In this document: positions 9,222 through 18,363 of the stretch, one piece after another
Layout: each line of letters opens with the position of its first letter
Numbering within the stretch: position 1 is the stretch's first letter
Assembly (NCBI RefSeq): GCF_004769525.1
Contig: NZ_RQFT01000003.1
Span: forward strand, 124,001-188,000
Length of the DNA stretch: 64,000 nucleotides
DNA from: Leptospira bouyouniensis
GTDB taxonomy: Bacteria; Spirochaetota; Leptospiria; Leptospirales; Leptospiraceae
Direction of reading: 5' to 3'
Notes under the pieces: model-generated
The model's input: the letters and a program-made list of their open reading frames with translations, nothing else
What the model was told of the DNA's origin: nothing
Database searches by the model: none
Made by a program: the position numbers and the translations under genes

Positions 9222-10517
9222 TTATAACAAACCTTCAATGACCTTTGCCTTTTTAGTGGTAAGTAAAAATGGACGACCGAAGGAATTAATGAGTTCTCCA
9301 TCAGGATCCACACCTGCAGCCTTGTAAATTGTAGCAACGAGGTCCCGAACATGGACGGCTTCATTTGGTTTTATTGCCTTGCCCCCCAATTCATCTGTTT
9401 CACCCCAAACAAATCCCTTTTGGAAGGGACCACCACCAATGAGTGTGGACCAAACTTTTGGATGATGGTCACGACCATCCCGAGATCCGACATCAGGTGT
9501 CCTTCCGAACTCACTTGTTAAAACAAATAACGTTTGTTTGATGAGACCTGTTTGGTTGAGGTCTTCTAATAGAGCCGCAATTCCCATATCGGTTTCTTTC
9601 ATAATCTTTGTGATTTGGGCTTTGTTCCCTGTATGAGTGTCCCAACCACCGATAGAAATATGTATAAATGGTACTTCTTGTTTGGCGAGTCGTTTGGCAA
9701 GTAACATCGCTTTTCCTTGCCAAGTGGTACCATACCTGACTCTTGTTTTTTCATCTTCCAAACTAATGCGAAAACTATCGATGTCTTTAGAATTACGAAA
9801 TTCTTCGGCGGCGGTTAACATCTTTTTCCAATTCATTGCTTCTTTTGTTGGATAGTTTTTGGAAAATTCTTCATTCATAAACGAAACTAAATCCTTCCTT
9901 CGAAGGATTCGTTCTTCTGAAAACTTACCATGAGATGGATTCAAATGTTGAATGGGTTCATCCACATTGCCAACATGATAGCCTGAATAATTGATTCCTA
10001 AAAATCCAGAATTTCCATTTTTACCACCCCTACCACCGATTGTCACATAACTTGGGAAATACGATGATTTGACTTTCGATTTTTTTGCATAAGCGATGAC
10101 AGATCCAAAATGGGGAATGTCTGGAAATCCCATAGCTTCAGTCATTCGATACCCGGTCCCCAGTAACATCTGTGCAAATCCATGGTCACCTTCTTCACTC
10201 CAAGTGGATCTAATGATTCCGATCGAATGCAGTTGTTTAGCGGTAAGGGAAAATGGTTCAAGAACTGAAAGCCCCGAAATACTTGAGTTCACTTTGGAAA
10301 AGGCACTATTTGGTTTTGGGTCAAGTGTGTCCACATGACTCATTCCCCCCATCATCTCGATGAAAATCACTGTCTTTACTTTGGATGGAAGCGCAATGGA
10401 TTCTTGTTCCTTTTCTTCTTCTTCTGATCGAAGTGAAACAAAAGGATTTTGGGATAATAAAAGGGATCCCATTCCAAGGCTTAAAATTGATTTTTGTAAA
10501 AATTCTTTGCGGTGCAT
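9222..10517 (-). CDS. DUF1501 family secreted protein
   Basis: A DUF1501 protein (alkaline-phosphatase-like/sulfatase-type fold), 431 residues. The N-terminus MHRKEFLQKSILSLGMGSLL resembles an export signal. VIFIEMMGGMSHVDTLDPKP, ISIGGWDTHTGN and VLTSEFGRTP are the conserved metal-site-like segments of the family. It is the second gene of a pair: its start lies ten bases after the stop of the DUF1549 gene, with an AAGGAA ribosome site. DUF1501 and DUF1549 proteins nearly always occur together, best known from Planctomycetes; their function is unresolved. Confidence 0.88.
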   Translation of the reverse strand: MHRKEFLQKSILSLGMGSLLLSQNPFVSLRSEEEEKEQESIALPSKVKTVIFIEMMGGMSHVDTLDPKPNSAFSKVNSSISGLSVLEPFSLTAKQLHSIGIIRSTWSEEGDHGFAQMLLGTGYRMTEAMGFPDIPHFGSVIAYAKKSKVKSSYFPSYVTIGGRGGKNGNSGFLGINYSGYHVGNVDEPIQHLNPSHGKFSEERILRRKDLVSFMNEEFSKNYPTKEAMNWKKMLTAAEEFRNSKDIDSFRISLEDEKTRVRYGTTWQGKAMLLAKRLAKQEVPFIHISIGGWDTHTGNKAQITKIMKETDMGIAALLEDLNQTGLIKQTLFVLTSEFGRTPDVGSRDGRDHHPKVWSTLIGGGPFQKGFVWGETDELGGKAIKPNEAVHVRDLVATIYKAAGVDPDGELINSFGRPFLLTTKKAKVIEGLL

Positions 10518-10526
10518 GATGATTCC

Positions 10527-12362
10527 TTAATTCACGTGTTGAAATTCCTGGCTATTCAGGAGAGCCCAAAAGATATCTTGTAACAGTTCTTTATCAAAAA
10601 CATTGTCTGGTTTTACTTGGTAGGATTTGATTTTTTCCCATTCCCCTTTTGTGGGAAGGCGCCCAAGGAGACGAAAGTATAAATTTTGTACTACTTGGTT
10701 CATTGACTTTTTTTCATCAAATTCAGCTTTCACAAGAGATTGGTTGCTTCCAAAATCCCAAACAAGTTTGCCAACAACTCTCCCATTCATTAGAGTTAAC
10801 ATTTGTTCAATGGTTAACTCAGAAATATCATCGGATATATCAACTCTTTGCCCAGAACCAAACACAGCGAGTAAAGAATGGTATGGTGCAGGTCGTTCTA
10901 CTTCTACTGCATTTGTAAATTCTTTCAAATTATCTAAAGGTATCCGCACTTTTCCTGTGCCTGACAGATCATACGGTTTTTGACCTAATAGATTTGTGAA
11001 AAACGAAAGATTTCTCTCTCTGATGTTCCCAACTTTTTGTAAATCTGATACACGGATGAGTGAATTTAAGAGTTGGTCACTATCCAACCTTTGGGGAGGA
11101 AAATACTGAATGGTATTTTGATTTGCCGATTGTGAAGTAACAGATCTTCCATATGCATTGGATGTGACAATGTACAAAATGAGTTCTTTCAGTTTCAATT
11201 TGTTTGCTAAAAAATAAGAATCCAGATGGTTAAGGATTTCTTCTCCTTGCACCACAGTATCTTCATTCCAATCATCAAGTGGTGTGAAAAAACTCCAACC
11301 CATGAGTTCTGTCCAAACTCGGTTAATGATGACCTTACGGAACCGATCGTTAGATTTGTCAGTGAGCCAACTTGCAAAAACTTTTCTACGATCTTCACCT
11401 GGTTTTAGTTTGGCTTCCTTACCATCCAAAAACTTAGGGCGTACTAAATCTCCACCTGGAGCATCATCGGTATGTGGAAAACGAATTCCGAGTTTCGGTT
11501 CATAATATAATGTGGCAAATTCCAATTCATGTTTTTTTTGATAGTCTTTTCTTTGTTCGTCGGTCCACTTGTTCCAAAATTCTCTATTCCATTCATTATT
11601 TTTATCTTGTAAGTTTTTTTGGTCCTCCATAGGCAAATGGACTTCTAATTCTCTTGGCACATAACTCAATGTTTTTCCATATCGATTTGGCTCCCAACTT
11701 CCATCTCGAAAGTATTGTTGGCTAAAAAAGGCAGCAAGTGCATAATAATCCCTTCGCGTAAAATCAGAAATATATGGATGGTCATGGCACCTAGCACAAG
11801 CTACACGCTTAGCATAAAACAATCTACCCACATACTCAGCTGTTTGTAAGGGATCGGCACCATCTCGGATATAAAACATAGTTTGAGGTGATTCTTTCAC
11901 TGATCCTGTCGAGGTGATCATCTCTGTCACCATAACATCATAAGGTTTGTTTGCATGAAGGGAATCGGCAAGGTATTGAAAAAAACTTCCCGTAGGAATC
12001 TTACGACCCTTTGATTTGTCTCGTAACATGGCTCCGAATTTTGTTCCCCAATACTCAGCGAACTCAGGTTGTTTCAAAAAACTAACCGCAAAGGATTCTA
12101 ATGTTTCTTCATTCGAATTTTCTAATTCTTTCCATTCACTTACACTCGGAATCATTCCTCGTAGATGAAGAGACAATCTTCGGTAAATCGTTTTTCTATC
12201 CGCCTTTTCTGTATTAGGTGATAATTTGTGATACAATTGGTCTAAGGGATGAACCGCATTCTGTTTTGAACGAGAAGAAACATAACTTAAAGATCCAATT
12301 AAGATTAATACCGACAGGATTCGAAAGCTGTGACTTCGAATCGAATTTAAAACCATTCTCAT
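10527..12362 (-). CDS. DUF1549/DUF1553 family secreted protein
   Basis: A 611-residue exported protein with DUF1549 in the N-terminal half and DUF1553 in the C-terminal half. An N-terminal hydrophobic stretch (about residues 12-28) is the signal. RVACARCHDHPYISDFTRRD contains a CxxCH-type motif, so covalent haem attachment is possible; in the related planctomycete proteins this region is called PSCyt-like. INRVWTELMGWSFFTPLDDW is the DUF1553 core. It is transcribed ahead of the DUF1501 gene as a two-gene operon. The role is unknown; the pair probably works together outside the cytoplasm. Confidence 0.87.
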   Translation of the reverse strand: MRMVLNSIRSHSFRILSVLILIGSLSYVSSRSKQNAVHPLDQLYHKLSPNTEKADRKTIYRRLSLHLRGMIPSVSEWKELENSNEETLESFAVSFLKQPEFAEYWGTKFGAMLRDKSKGRKIPTGSFFQYLADSLHANKPYDVMVTEMITSTGSVKESPQTMFYIRDGADPLQTAEYVGRLFYAKRVACARCHDHPYISDFTRRDYYALAAFFSQQYFRDGSWEPNRYGKTLSYVPRELEVHLPMEDQKNLQDKNNEWNREFWNKWTDEQRKDYQKKHELEFATLYYEPKLGIRFPHTDDAPGGDLVRPKFLDGKEAKLKPGEDRRKVFASWLTDKSNDRFRKVIINRVWTELMGWSFFTPLDDWNEDTVVQGEEILNHLDSYFLANKLKLKELILYIVTSNAYGRSVTSQSANQNTIQYFPPQRLDSDQLLNSLIRVSDLQKVGNIRERNLSFFTNLLGQKPYDLSGTGKVRIPLDNLKEFTNAVEVERPAPYHSLLAVFGSGQRVDISDDISELTIEQMLTLMNGRVVGKLVWDFGSNQSLVKAEFDEKKSMNQVVQNLYFRLLGRLPTKGEWEKIKSYQVKPDNVFDKELLQDIFWALLNSQEFQHVN

Positions 12363-12447
12363 ATGCCAAAGATTCTAAGTTGGATTTCGTGAATTGAAAA
12401 TATTTTTCTTGCAAAAGTCAATTTTTTGCGGATAAACCTTGGTTGCG

Positions 12448-13509
12448 ATGGCAGAAGAAAAAATCTATGAAATGCTTTGGGACTGCGAATTCTGTGGTTC
12501 CAAAAAATTACTCGGAAAAACCCATAGGCACTGTCCTAATTGTGGAGCCACACAAGACCCAAACCGAAGGTACTTTCCCAAAGATGAAGACAAAGTGGCC
12601 GTCCAAGACCATATCTATTATGGTGCCGATAAAACCTGTCCGTTTTGCCAAACAGCCAATGGTGCTAAGGCAACTTTTTGTGGGAATTGTGGTGGGTCTT
12701 TAGATGGTGCCCAGTCAGTCAAACTACGTTCAGAACATGATGGTGTGACAGAAGATTCTGTCCAAAAAGCAAAAGAAGACCTCGCCTTCCAAAATTCTGA
12801 ATTTATAAAACCCCATCCAAAAACCCCGAAATGGGTTCTCTGGTTACTTGGTTCCATTTTATTTGGAGGGATTGGTTTTGTTTGTTTGGGAGTATTATGG
12901 ACTGAAAAAGTAGAACTCCAAGTCACTCACCACGAATGGACTCGCACCATTGCCATTGACCAATTTAAACCCGTTTCAGAATCCGATTGGTGTGATTCAA
13001 TGCCAATGGGTGCTTATGGTGTTTCCAGAAGTAGACAAATTCGTAGTTATGACAGTATCCCTGATGGCCAAGATTGCCGTACAGTTCGTTCGGATCGAGG
13101 AGATGGAACTTTTTCGGAAAGTGAAAGTTGTACGACCAAATACCGCAAAGAACCAGTCTATGATGACCACTGTAGTTATCGCATTGATAAATGGGCCTTT
13201 GATCGAAATGCAGTTGCAAAAGGATTTGGAACGACACAAGAACCTTATTGGCCAACCCCACAAATCCGAGAATGTGCTAGTACGGCAATTGGATGTGAAA
13301 GGCTTGGACCCAAAGAAGAAAAGTATTTGGTTCACTTCACTGAATCCAGTGGTGAAACCAAAGGTGAAAAACATGATTGTGAGTTTGATATGGCAAAGTG
13401 GAAATCCATTTTACCAAAAGCAGAATACCAATCAGAAAAGAGTGTCATTTTCAATTATATCACTTGTGACAGCATACAAATGTTAGATGGAAATGGAGGA
13501 GAGGAATAA
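12448..13509 (+). CDS. Double zinc-ribbon membrane protein (YdjG-like)
   Basis: Residues about 12-35 hold one zinc ribbon (CEFC...CPNC) and residues about 63-83 a second (CPFC...CGNC). A single transmembrane helix follows near residue 130 (WVLWLLGSILFGGIGFVCLG), then a Cys-containing domain of about 200 residues. I chose ATG 12448; the in-frame TTG 12439 is weaker. It is first in a three-gene run with an unknown gene and an SPFH-SHOCT gene. This resembles Bacillus ydjG/ydjI, where zinc-ribbon, membrane and SPFH proteins recruit PspA under membrane stress (family knowledge). No pspA is present here. Confidence 0.75.
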   Translation: MAEEKIYEMLWDCEFCGSKKLLGKTHRHCPNCGATQDPNRRYFPKDEDKVAVQDHIYYGADKTCPFCQTANGAKATFCGNCGGSLDGAQSVKLRSEHDGVTEDSVQKAKEDLAFQNSEFIKPHPKTPKWVLWLLGSILFGGIGFVCLGVLWTEKVELQVTHHEWTRTIAIDQFKPVSESDWCDSMPMGAYGVSRSRQIRSYDSIPDGQDCRTVRSDRGDGTFSESESCTTKYRKEPVYDDHCSYRIDKWAFDRNAVAKGFGTTQEPYWPTPQIRECASTAIGCERLGPKEEKYLVHFTESSGETKGEKHDCEFDMAKWKSILPKAEYQSEKSVIFNYITCDSIQMLDGNGGEE

Positions 13510-13510
13510 A

Positions 13511-14041
13511 ATGGATCAAACTTGGTTAAAAACCACATTAGAACGCTTTAAGAATGAACAAGATCCCGTTCGTAAATTTTTAAAAGAAACAAAATTATTT
13601 GAAGAGGCTCTTGCCAACCAAGAGTTTGAGAAAACTGATTTACTCATCAGAAAGGAACTCGGTGGAATCTTAACCTCATTCAAAGAAAGTTTTCGCAAAC
13701 TCGAAGAGGGTTTTGTCCAAAAAGCACAAATTCAAAATATCGGGAAAACCAATTCGGCAACGACTCTCCTTGACCGGATCATTTTGAAAGTGACATCAGC
13801 AGGGTATGGACTCAATGGACTTGGAACGGGAGTCAATGCAACTTCAGTAGAAATAGAAAAGGTTCTGAATCATGATTTTTCAATGTTGGAAAAAGTAGGA
13901 ACATTACAAAAAGAAATTTTGGAAACGTTACCCACATCATTTGCTACCAATCCTGAAGCTGCGATTGAAGCAGTGAACAAACTGCTTCTTGATTTTGAAA
14001 CACAATTTGAAGCACGAAACTCAATCTTTTTAAAAACGTAA
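13511..14041 (+). CDS. Hypothetical protein between zinc-ribbon and SPFH genes
   Basis: A soluble protein of 176 residues, predicted largely helical, with no recognised domain, signal or membrane segment. Start ATG 13511 has GGAGGAG upstream and follows the previous stop by one base; the in-frame ATG at 13487 would overlap that gene. The SPFH gene starts 15 bases after its stop. Tight spacing implies an operon and a shared role at the membrane. Confidence 0.72.
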   Translation: MDQTWLKTTLERFKNEQDPVRKFLKETKLFEEALANQEFEKTDLLIRKELGGILTSFKESFRKLEEGFVQKAQIQNIGKTNSATTLLDRIILKVTSAGYGLNGLGTGVNATSVEIEKVLNHDFSMLEKVGTLQKEILETLPTSFATNPEAAIEAVNKLLLDFETQFEARNSIFLKT

Positions 14042-14056
14042 ATTAAGGAAAATACA

Positions 14057-15061
14057 ATGGCACTAATAGACAGAATTAAATTTGAAGGAAACCCAAGTGA
14101 AATCGTTTGGAAATACCCATCCGATGAAATCAGCACTGCTGGACAATTGGTAGTTGATGAAAATCTTGAAGCGATCTTTTTCAAAGAAGGAAAAGCTTTA
14201 GATACATTTGGTCCGGGAACCCATACCTTAAAAACGGGAAACATTCCGATCTTAGAGGCCCTCGTCAATCTTCCATTTGGTGGAAAAACTCCATTTACGG
14301 CTGAAGTGTATTATGTAAACAAATCCATAATGGCTTTGAAGTGGGGAACCACTACCCCTATCCCTCTCGAAGACCCTAAGTACAAAATTGTTCTCAATAT
14401 ACGGGCGTTTGGTGATTATAAATTCAGAATCAAAGATTCTCGGTCTTTTTTACTGAACGTTGTCAAAGGGGGAAATCGAACCACAAACGAAGCGATTGAT
14501 GAATTTTTAAAACCAAATATCGTACGTGGGATTGGTGATTTTATTTCAGAAGTCATTTTGAACAATAACACTTCAGTGGTTGAGATCAACAAATACCGAG
14601 ATGAAAGTTCCACTGCTGGCCGAGTTAAATTAGCGCCTGAGTTTGAAAAGTATGGTATCGACCTAACTGAATTTAACGTTTCTTCCGTTAACTTTGACCA
14701 AAACGATCCAAACTACCAACGAATCCAAAAAATCATCACTGATAAATTCGAAATCGATATGTTAGGTGATAAATACCAACAGAAAAAAATGTTCGATATA
14801 GGCCAGGCTGCTGCAGAAAACGAAGGCCAAGGTGGTGGTGCCATGGGTGCTGGAATGGGTATGGGTATGGGGATGAATATGGGCCAAATGATGGGGAATA
14901 TGATGAACCAAGGTGGTGGGCAAAACCAAGCAGGCGGAGCTGCTCCTGCTGCCAATGACCCAGCTGCAAGGATTGCCAAATTGAAAGGCCTACTTGACCA
15001 AGGTCTTATCAGTGCCGAAGAATTTGACGCAAAGAAAAAAGAGATCTTATCATCACTTTAG
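14057..15061 (+). CDS. SPFH/band-7 protein with C-terminal SHOCT domain (YdjI-like)
   Basis: A membrane-scaffold-type protein of 334 residues. Residues about 25-240 are an SPFH domain of the virion-core/YdjI type (GPGTHTLKTGNIPILEALVNLPFGG and FGDYKFRIKDSRSFL). Residues about 255-290 are a Gly/Met/Gln-rich linker with repeated MGMG units. The last 34 residues are a SHOCT domain (ARIAKLKGLLDQGLISAEEF). It has no transmembrane helix, so it probably associates peripherally with the membrane. AAGGAAA precedes the start. Third gene of the zinc-ribbon operon. Confidence 0.88.
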   Translation: MALIDRIKFEGNPSEIVWKYPSDEISTAGQLVVDENLEAIFFKEGKALDTFGPGTHTLKTGNIPILEALVNLPFGGKTPFTAEVYYVNKSIMALKWGTTTPIPLEDPKYKIVLNIRAFGDYKFRIKDSRSFLLNVVKGGNRTTNEAIDEFLKPNIVRGIGDFISEVILNNNTSVVEINKYRDESSTAGRVKLAPEFEKYGIDLTEFNVSSVNFDQNDPNYQRIQKIITDKFEIDMLGDKYQQKKMFDIGQAAAENEGQGGGAMGAGMGMGMGMNMGQMMGNMMNQGGGQNQAGGAAPAANDPAARIAKLKGLLDQGLISAEEFDAKKKEILSSL

Positions 15062-15086
15062 ACTGATGAAATTCTTCTAACTTCAG

Positions 15087-15138
15087 TTTCCAATCCTATC
15101 GAACTTTCCACATGAGATTCGTTAGATGGGATTGGAAA
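15087..15138. terminator. Inverted repeat between convergent genes, possible terminator
   Basis: TTTCCAATCC at 15087-15096 pairs with GGATTGGAAA at 15129-15138, with partial extension inward. A run of eight T residues follows at 15151-15158. It sits between the convergent SPFH and patatin genes. The loop is long, so strength as an intrinsic terminator is uncertain. Confidence 0.4.
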
Positions 15139-15223
15139 ATCAGCTCTTGATTTTTTTTAAATCCTTATCACAATACATCTTCGATTTCAAAATCCAATTC
15201 TAAAGTAACTAGGAAAGCCGAAT

Positions 15224-16975
15224 TTATGAAAACAACTGTTTGATCTCGGCCAAGTTTGCTTCTGCTTCTCTTTCTCCTTTATCGATGATTTCTTGGTACC
15301 TTGCAAAATCAAATAACTGAAATTCTTCCAAATGGAAATGGACAAACAAGTCCATCTTAGGACGTTTGAGGCGAGTGATTTCCCTTCCTTCTAATGTGAT
15401 TGTCCTTGTCATGATTTGTAAGATGGGTGGGTATTTGAGAGTGTCCCAAATATAACGAAAAAATCCCTTTTCAGTTGTGTTACGGTCTTCAAAGAGTTTT
15501 ACAGGAACAATTTCTTGTAAAGGAGAAACATTGATTCCCAACACAACATCAGCACCTTTCGAACGAATGAGGTTCTCAGGTACATTATTGATCATTCCCC
15601 CATCCACTAACAATTTTTCACCGAGTCGGTAAGGAGGAAAGGCACCTGGTAAACTCATGGCACTAGTGAGTGCTTCTGTAATTGGACCTTGGTCAAATAT
15701 ATGTTCTTTTCCAGTTTGTAAATCGACAGCAGATGTTGCAAATGGAAGTGGAAGTTCTTCAATCCTTTGGTCACCAAAACCTTTTTTTAACATCCGTTTC
15801 ATTCGTTTGCCTTTAAAAAAAGCAACAACAGGTAATGTGGGATCAAAAGCGCTCTCAAGTCCACCGAAGAAGTTTTTCACCATCTCTTCGATTTCTTCAG
15901 GGCTATTTTTTCTCGCATACAAAGCAGCAATTACAGCTCCCATCGATGCACCTGATACAAAATCAAAATGGATCCCTTCGCGGTGTAACACTTTAAGTAG
16001 ACCAACATGGGCAAGTGCTCTTGCACCACCTCCACCTAACGCAAGGCCTCTGGTCTTAGAAACCAAATAACGAGCAAGTGTATCTTTTTGGTAAAACGTT
16101 TTAAGACTTTGGTCTTGTGGGAGGTAACTTTTTCTCACTCCACTTTCCATCAATCGTATAGCGCGGCCTTCAAAGTTACGAATTCTACTTTTCCAAAAAT
16201 GGATGATTTCTTCTTTCTCCTTGTAAAATTTTTCAGGATCATCTTCCCAAAAAACTAAAAAGTCAGATTGGACAACTAAGTAGTGTAAGTCGACCCTTGA
16301 AGTTGATTCATCAAAATAAATATGAAGTAATGGAGTTTTATTTCGAAGATTGGTTAGGTATTCTGAAATTTGTGTAGGATCCATTCCTTTGAATGTCGAA
16401 ATAGGAATGGCTGCGGATAATTTTTTCGTTACTTCCCCATATTCATCTAAGAAAGATTTTACCTTTTCTCCAAAATGATATTCTGGTTCCAAAGGAATAT
16501 GGACACATAACCGTCGCAATCCTGTAAATTTATCTTTATGATTGGAACGATCTAAATTTTCTCGCATCCTTGTTCCCATCATTTGGATGATGTTTTGAGC
16601 AAAGATTTTCTCTTGAGATGCTAATTGTAAAAACAACTTTCCATTTAACACATATACCAGTGTATCAATCACTGCAATGGCAGAAGTGGAATGATTGGAG
16701 CTTGAGATGAGTGAGTTTTCGGCGAGGACTTGGCCTGACCCCACATAAACATGAGATTGGCCACCAACATTTTCCAAAAGAATTTCGCCATATCTAACAA
16801 TGTAGATAGATTCAGAAGACTCTCCTTTGTAATAGAGAGCCTCATGACTACGGATTAATTTTTCTTGGACATTGTTTGCAAGCCTAGTGAGAACAGATGG
16901 GGAAAGTTTTTTGAAAAGCTCCACAGACTTTAAAAATTTCTGTATCGCCTGTCGTTCTAATTCTGTTCGTTTCAT
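15224..16975 (-). CDS. Patatin-like phospholipase with N-terminal cNMP-binding domain
   Basis: A serine lipid hydrolase related to neuropathy target esterase. Residues about 15-135 form a cyclic-nucleotide-binding-like domain, lacking a canonical GE...R cassette. Residues about 150-280 are a linker. Residues 308-490 are the patatin domain: oxyanion loop LALGGGGARALAHVG (311-325), nucleophile Ser344 in GASMG (342-346), and catalytic Asp458 in VDGGMINNVP. The Ser-Asp dyad is intact. Length of 583 fits bacterial NTE-like proteins with a single CNB. The MATE gene is 15 bases upstream on the same strand. Confidence 0.92.
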   Translation of the reverse strand: MKRTELERQAIQKFLKSVELFKKLSPSVLTRLANNVQEKLIRSHEALYYKGESSESIYIVRYGEILLENVGGQSHVYVGSGQVLAENSLISSSNHSTSAIAVIDTLVYVLNGKLFLQLASQEKIFAQNIIQMMGTRMRENLDRSNHKDKFTGLRRLCVHIPLEPEYHFGEKVKSFLDEYGEVTKKLSAAIPISTFKGMDPTQISEYLTNLRNKTPLLHIYFDESTSRVDLHYLVVQSDFLVFWEDDPEKFYKEKEEIIHFWKSRIRNFEGRAIRLMESGVRKSYLPQDQSLKTFYQKDTLARYLVSKTRGLALGGGGARALAHVGLLKVLHREGIHFDFVSGASMGAVIAALYARKNSPEEIEEMVKNFFGGLESAFDPTLPVVAFFKGKRMKRMLKKGFGDQRIEELPLPFATSAVDLQTGKEHIFDQGPITEALTSAMSLPGAFPPYRLGEKLLVDGGMINNVPENLIRSKGADVVLGINVSPLQEIVPVKLFEDRNTTEKGFFRYIWDTLKYPPILQIMTRTITLEGREITRLKRPKMDLFVHFHLEEFQLFDFARYQEIIDKGEREAEANLAEIKQLFS

Positions 16976-16990
16976 TCTTCCCTCACTTTA

Positions 16991-18346
16991 TTAAATTCGT
17001 ATGTTCACCCACTCCTTCCTACGAAATTTTCCAACAAAAAGCACTGCCATTGATAAAATCCAAATAAAAAACGCAGACCAGATCCCAATGGTTCCCCATT
17101 TTAGTACTATCCCGAAGAGATAAGCAAGAGGTAACATAATGAGAAACGAAACAATCAAATATACATACATGACGTAGTACATCATACCAGCACTACGAAG
17201 TGCTGATCCAACTACCATATGGTAGGCATCTCCCACTTGGATGAGTGCCACGATACAAAGTGCAGGATATGCTTCCTTCATTACGGAAGGAACATCAGTA
17301 AACAGACTGATGAGCCATGGTCCAAAGAGGATAAAAAAGAGTCCCATACTTCCCATGACTATCGCAGAGAACGTTGCTGATCTCATAGTGCCTTCGTATG
17401 CCAAACGAATTTTCCCTTGGCCCATTGCTTGTCCGAGGATCGTAGTGGCAGCAATACCAAATGAAAAACCTGGCATAAATGATAAACTAAGACATGTTAG
17501 CACAACACTTGCTGAAGCTAAAGTGGTGGTGCTGATCATACCAGCAATTTTATAAAACCCAGAGAATGCGAAGTTCACAAGAGTTCCTTCGAGTGCGGGA
17601 GCAAATCCTACAACACAAAGTTCTTTGATGATTTCCAAACTTGGAGAAAATATTTCGTATCGAAAGAATTTGATCACATCCTTTCTAAAAAAATAAAACA
17701 AAACAACTAAGAGTGCCGGTATTGAACTCAAGCTGGATGCAATGGCTGCTCCTTTGACACCCATCGCAGGGAAACCCCAATTTCCAAAAATTAATAACCA
17801 ATTAAAAAAGATATTTGTGACTGCTGCAACAATGGATGAAATCATTCCTACTTGAACAATCCCAATTCCATCGAAAAATCCACGTAAGGCGAATCCAACA
17901 AAAAACAACACCGTACCCACAAATCGGTAGGATAAATAAACTCCGGCAACTTCGATCACTTCTGGATCGTCTCCAATCCAAGCCATAAGACTTGGAGCAT
18001 AGAGATAACCGAAATAGGATAATAAGGATCCGAGTACGAAAGACAAATAAATCGAATTCACTAAAGTGATCCCGACCCCTCTTTCATTTTTCTCGCCAAA
18101 TCGTCGTGCTACGATGATTTGGACTGCCATCGATCCACCCATAAGGAATGCAAAAATGGAAAAGTACACCATTCCGCCGAAACCTACGGCGGCAAGAGGG
18201 ACTTCCCCTAACTTACCTACCATAGCAGTATCCGCTACCATAATGGCTGTATAACTGATCATACCAAAAAAAACTGGGATTGCTAATCCTAGAATTTTCT
18301 GATTGAGTCGAGTTGGCTTCAAGATGCGTCTAATTTTGTGAAGCAT
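16991..18346 (-). CDS. MATE family efflux transporter
   Basis: Twelve-helix inner-membrane exporter of the MATE family, driven by Na+ or H+. LNQKILGLAIPVFFGMISYT opens the first helix and MVADTAMVGKLGEVPLAAVG is the conserved loop segment, with the second half repeating the pattern. I start it at the ATG at 18346 (MLHKIRRILKP). An upstream start at 18442 would run into the divergent deaminase gene and add a non-hydrophobic leader. Only 17 bases separate it from the divergent gene, so the promoters must overlap. Substrate unknown. Confidence 0.9.
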   Translation of the reverse strand: MLHKIRRILKPTRLNQKILGLAIPVFFGMISYTAIMVADTAMVGKLGEVPLAAVGFGGMVYFSIFAFLMGGSMAVQIIVARRFGEKNERGVGITLVNSIYLSFVLGSLLSYFGYLYAPSLMAWIGDDPEVIEVAGVYLSYRFVGTVLFFVGFALRGFFDGIGIVQVGMISSIVAAVTNIFFNWLLIFGNWGFPAMGVKGAAIASSLSSIPALLVVLFYFFRKDVIKFFRYEIFSPSLEIIKELCVVGFAPALEGTLVNFAFSGFYKIAGMISTTTLASASVVLTCLSLSFMPGFSFGIAATTILGQAMGQGKIRLAYEGTMRSATFSAIVMGSMGLFFILFGPWLISLFTDVPSVMKEAYPALCIVALIQVGDAYHMVVGSALRSAGMMYYVMYVYLIVSFLIMLPLAYLFGIVLKWGTIGIWSAFFIWILSMAVLFVGKFRRKEWVNIRI

Positions 18347-18363
18347 AGTTTTGTCATTTTTAT

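Noticed and set aside
14800..14930. Repetitive Gly/Met coding stretch as a separate repeat element
   Set aside because: It is the in-frame low-complexity linker of the SPFH-SHOCT protein.
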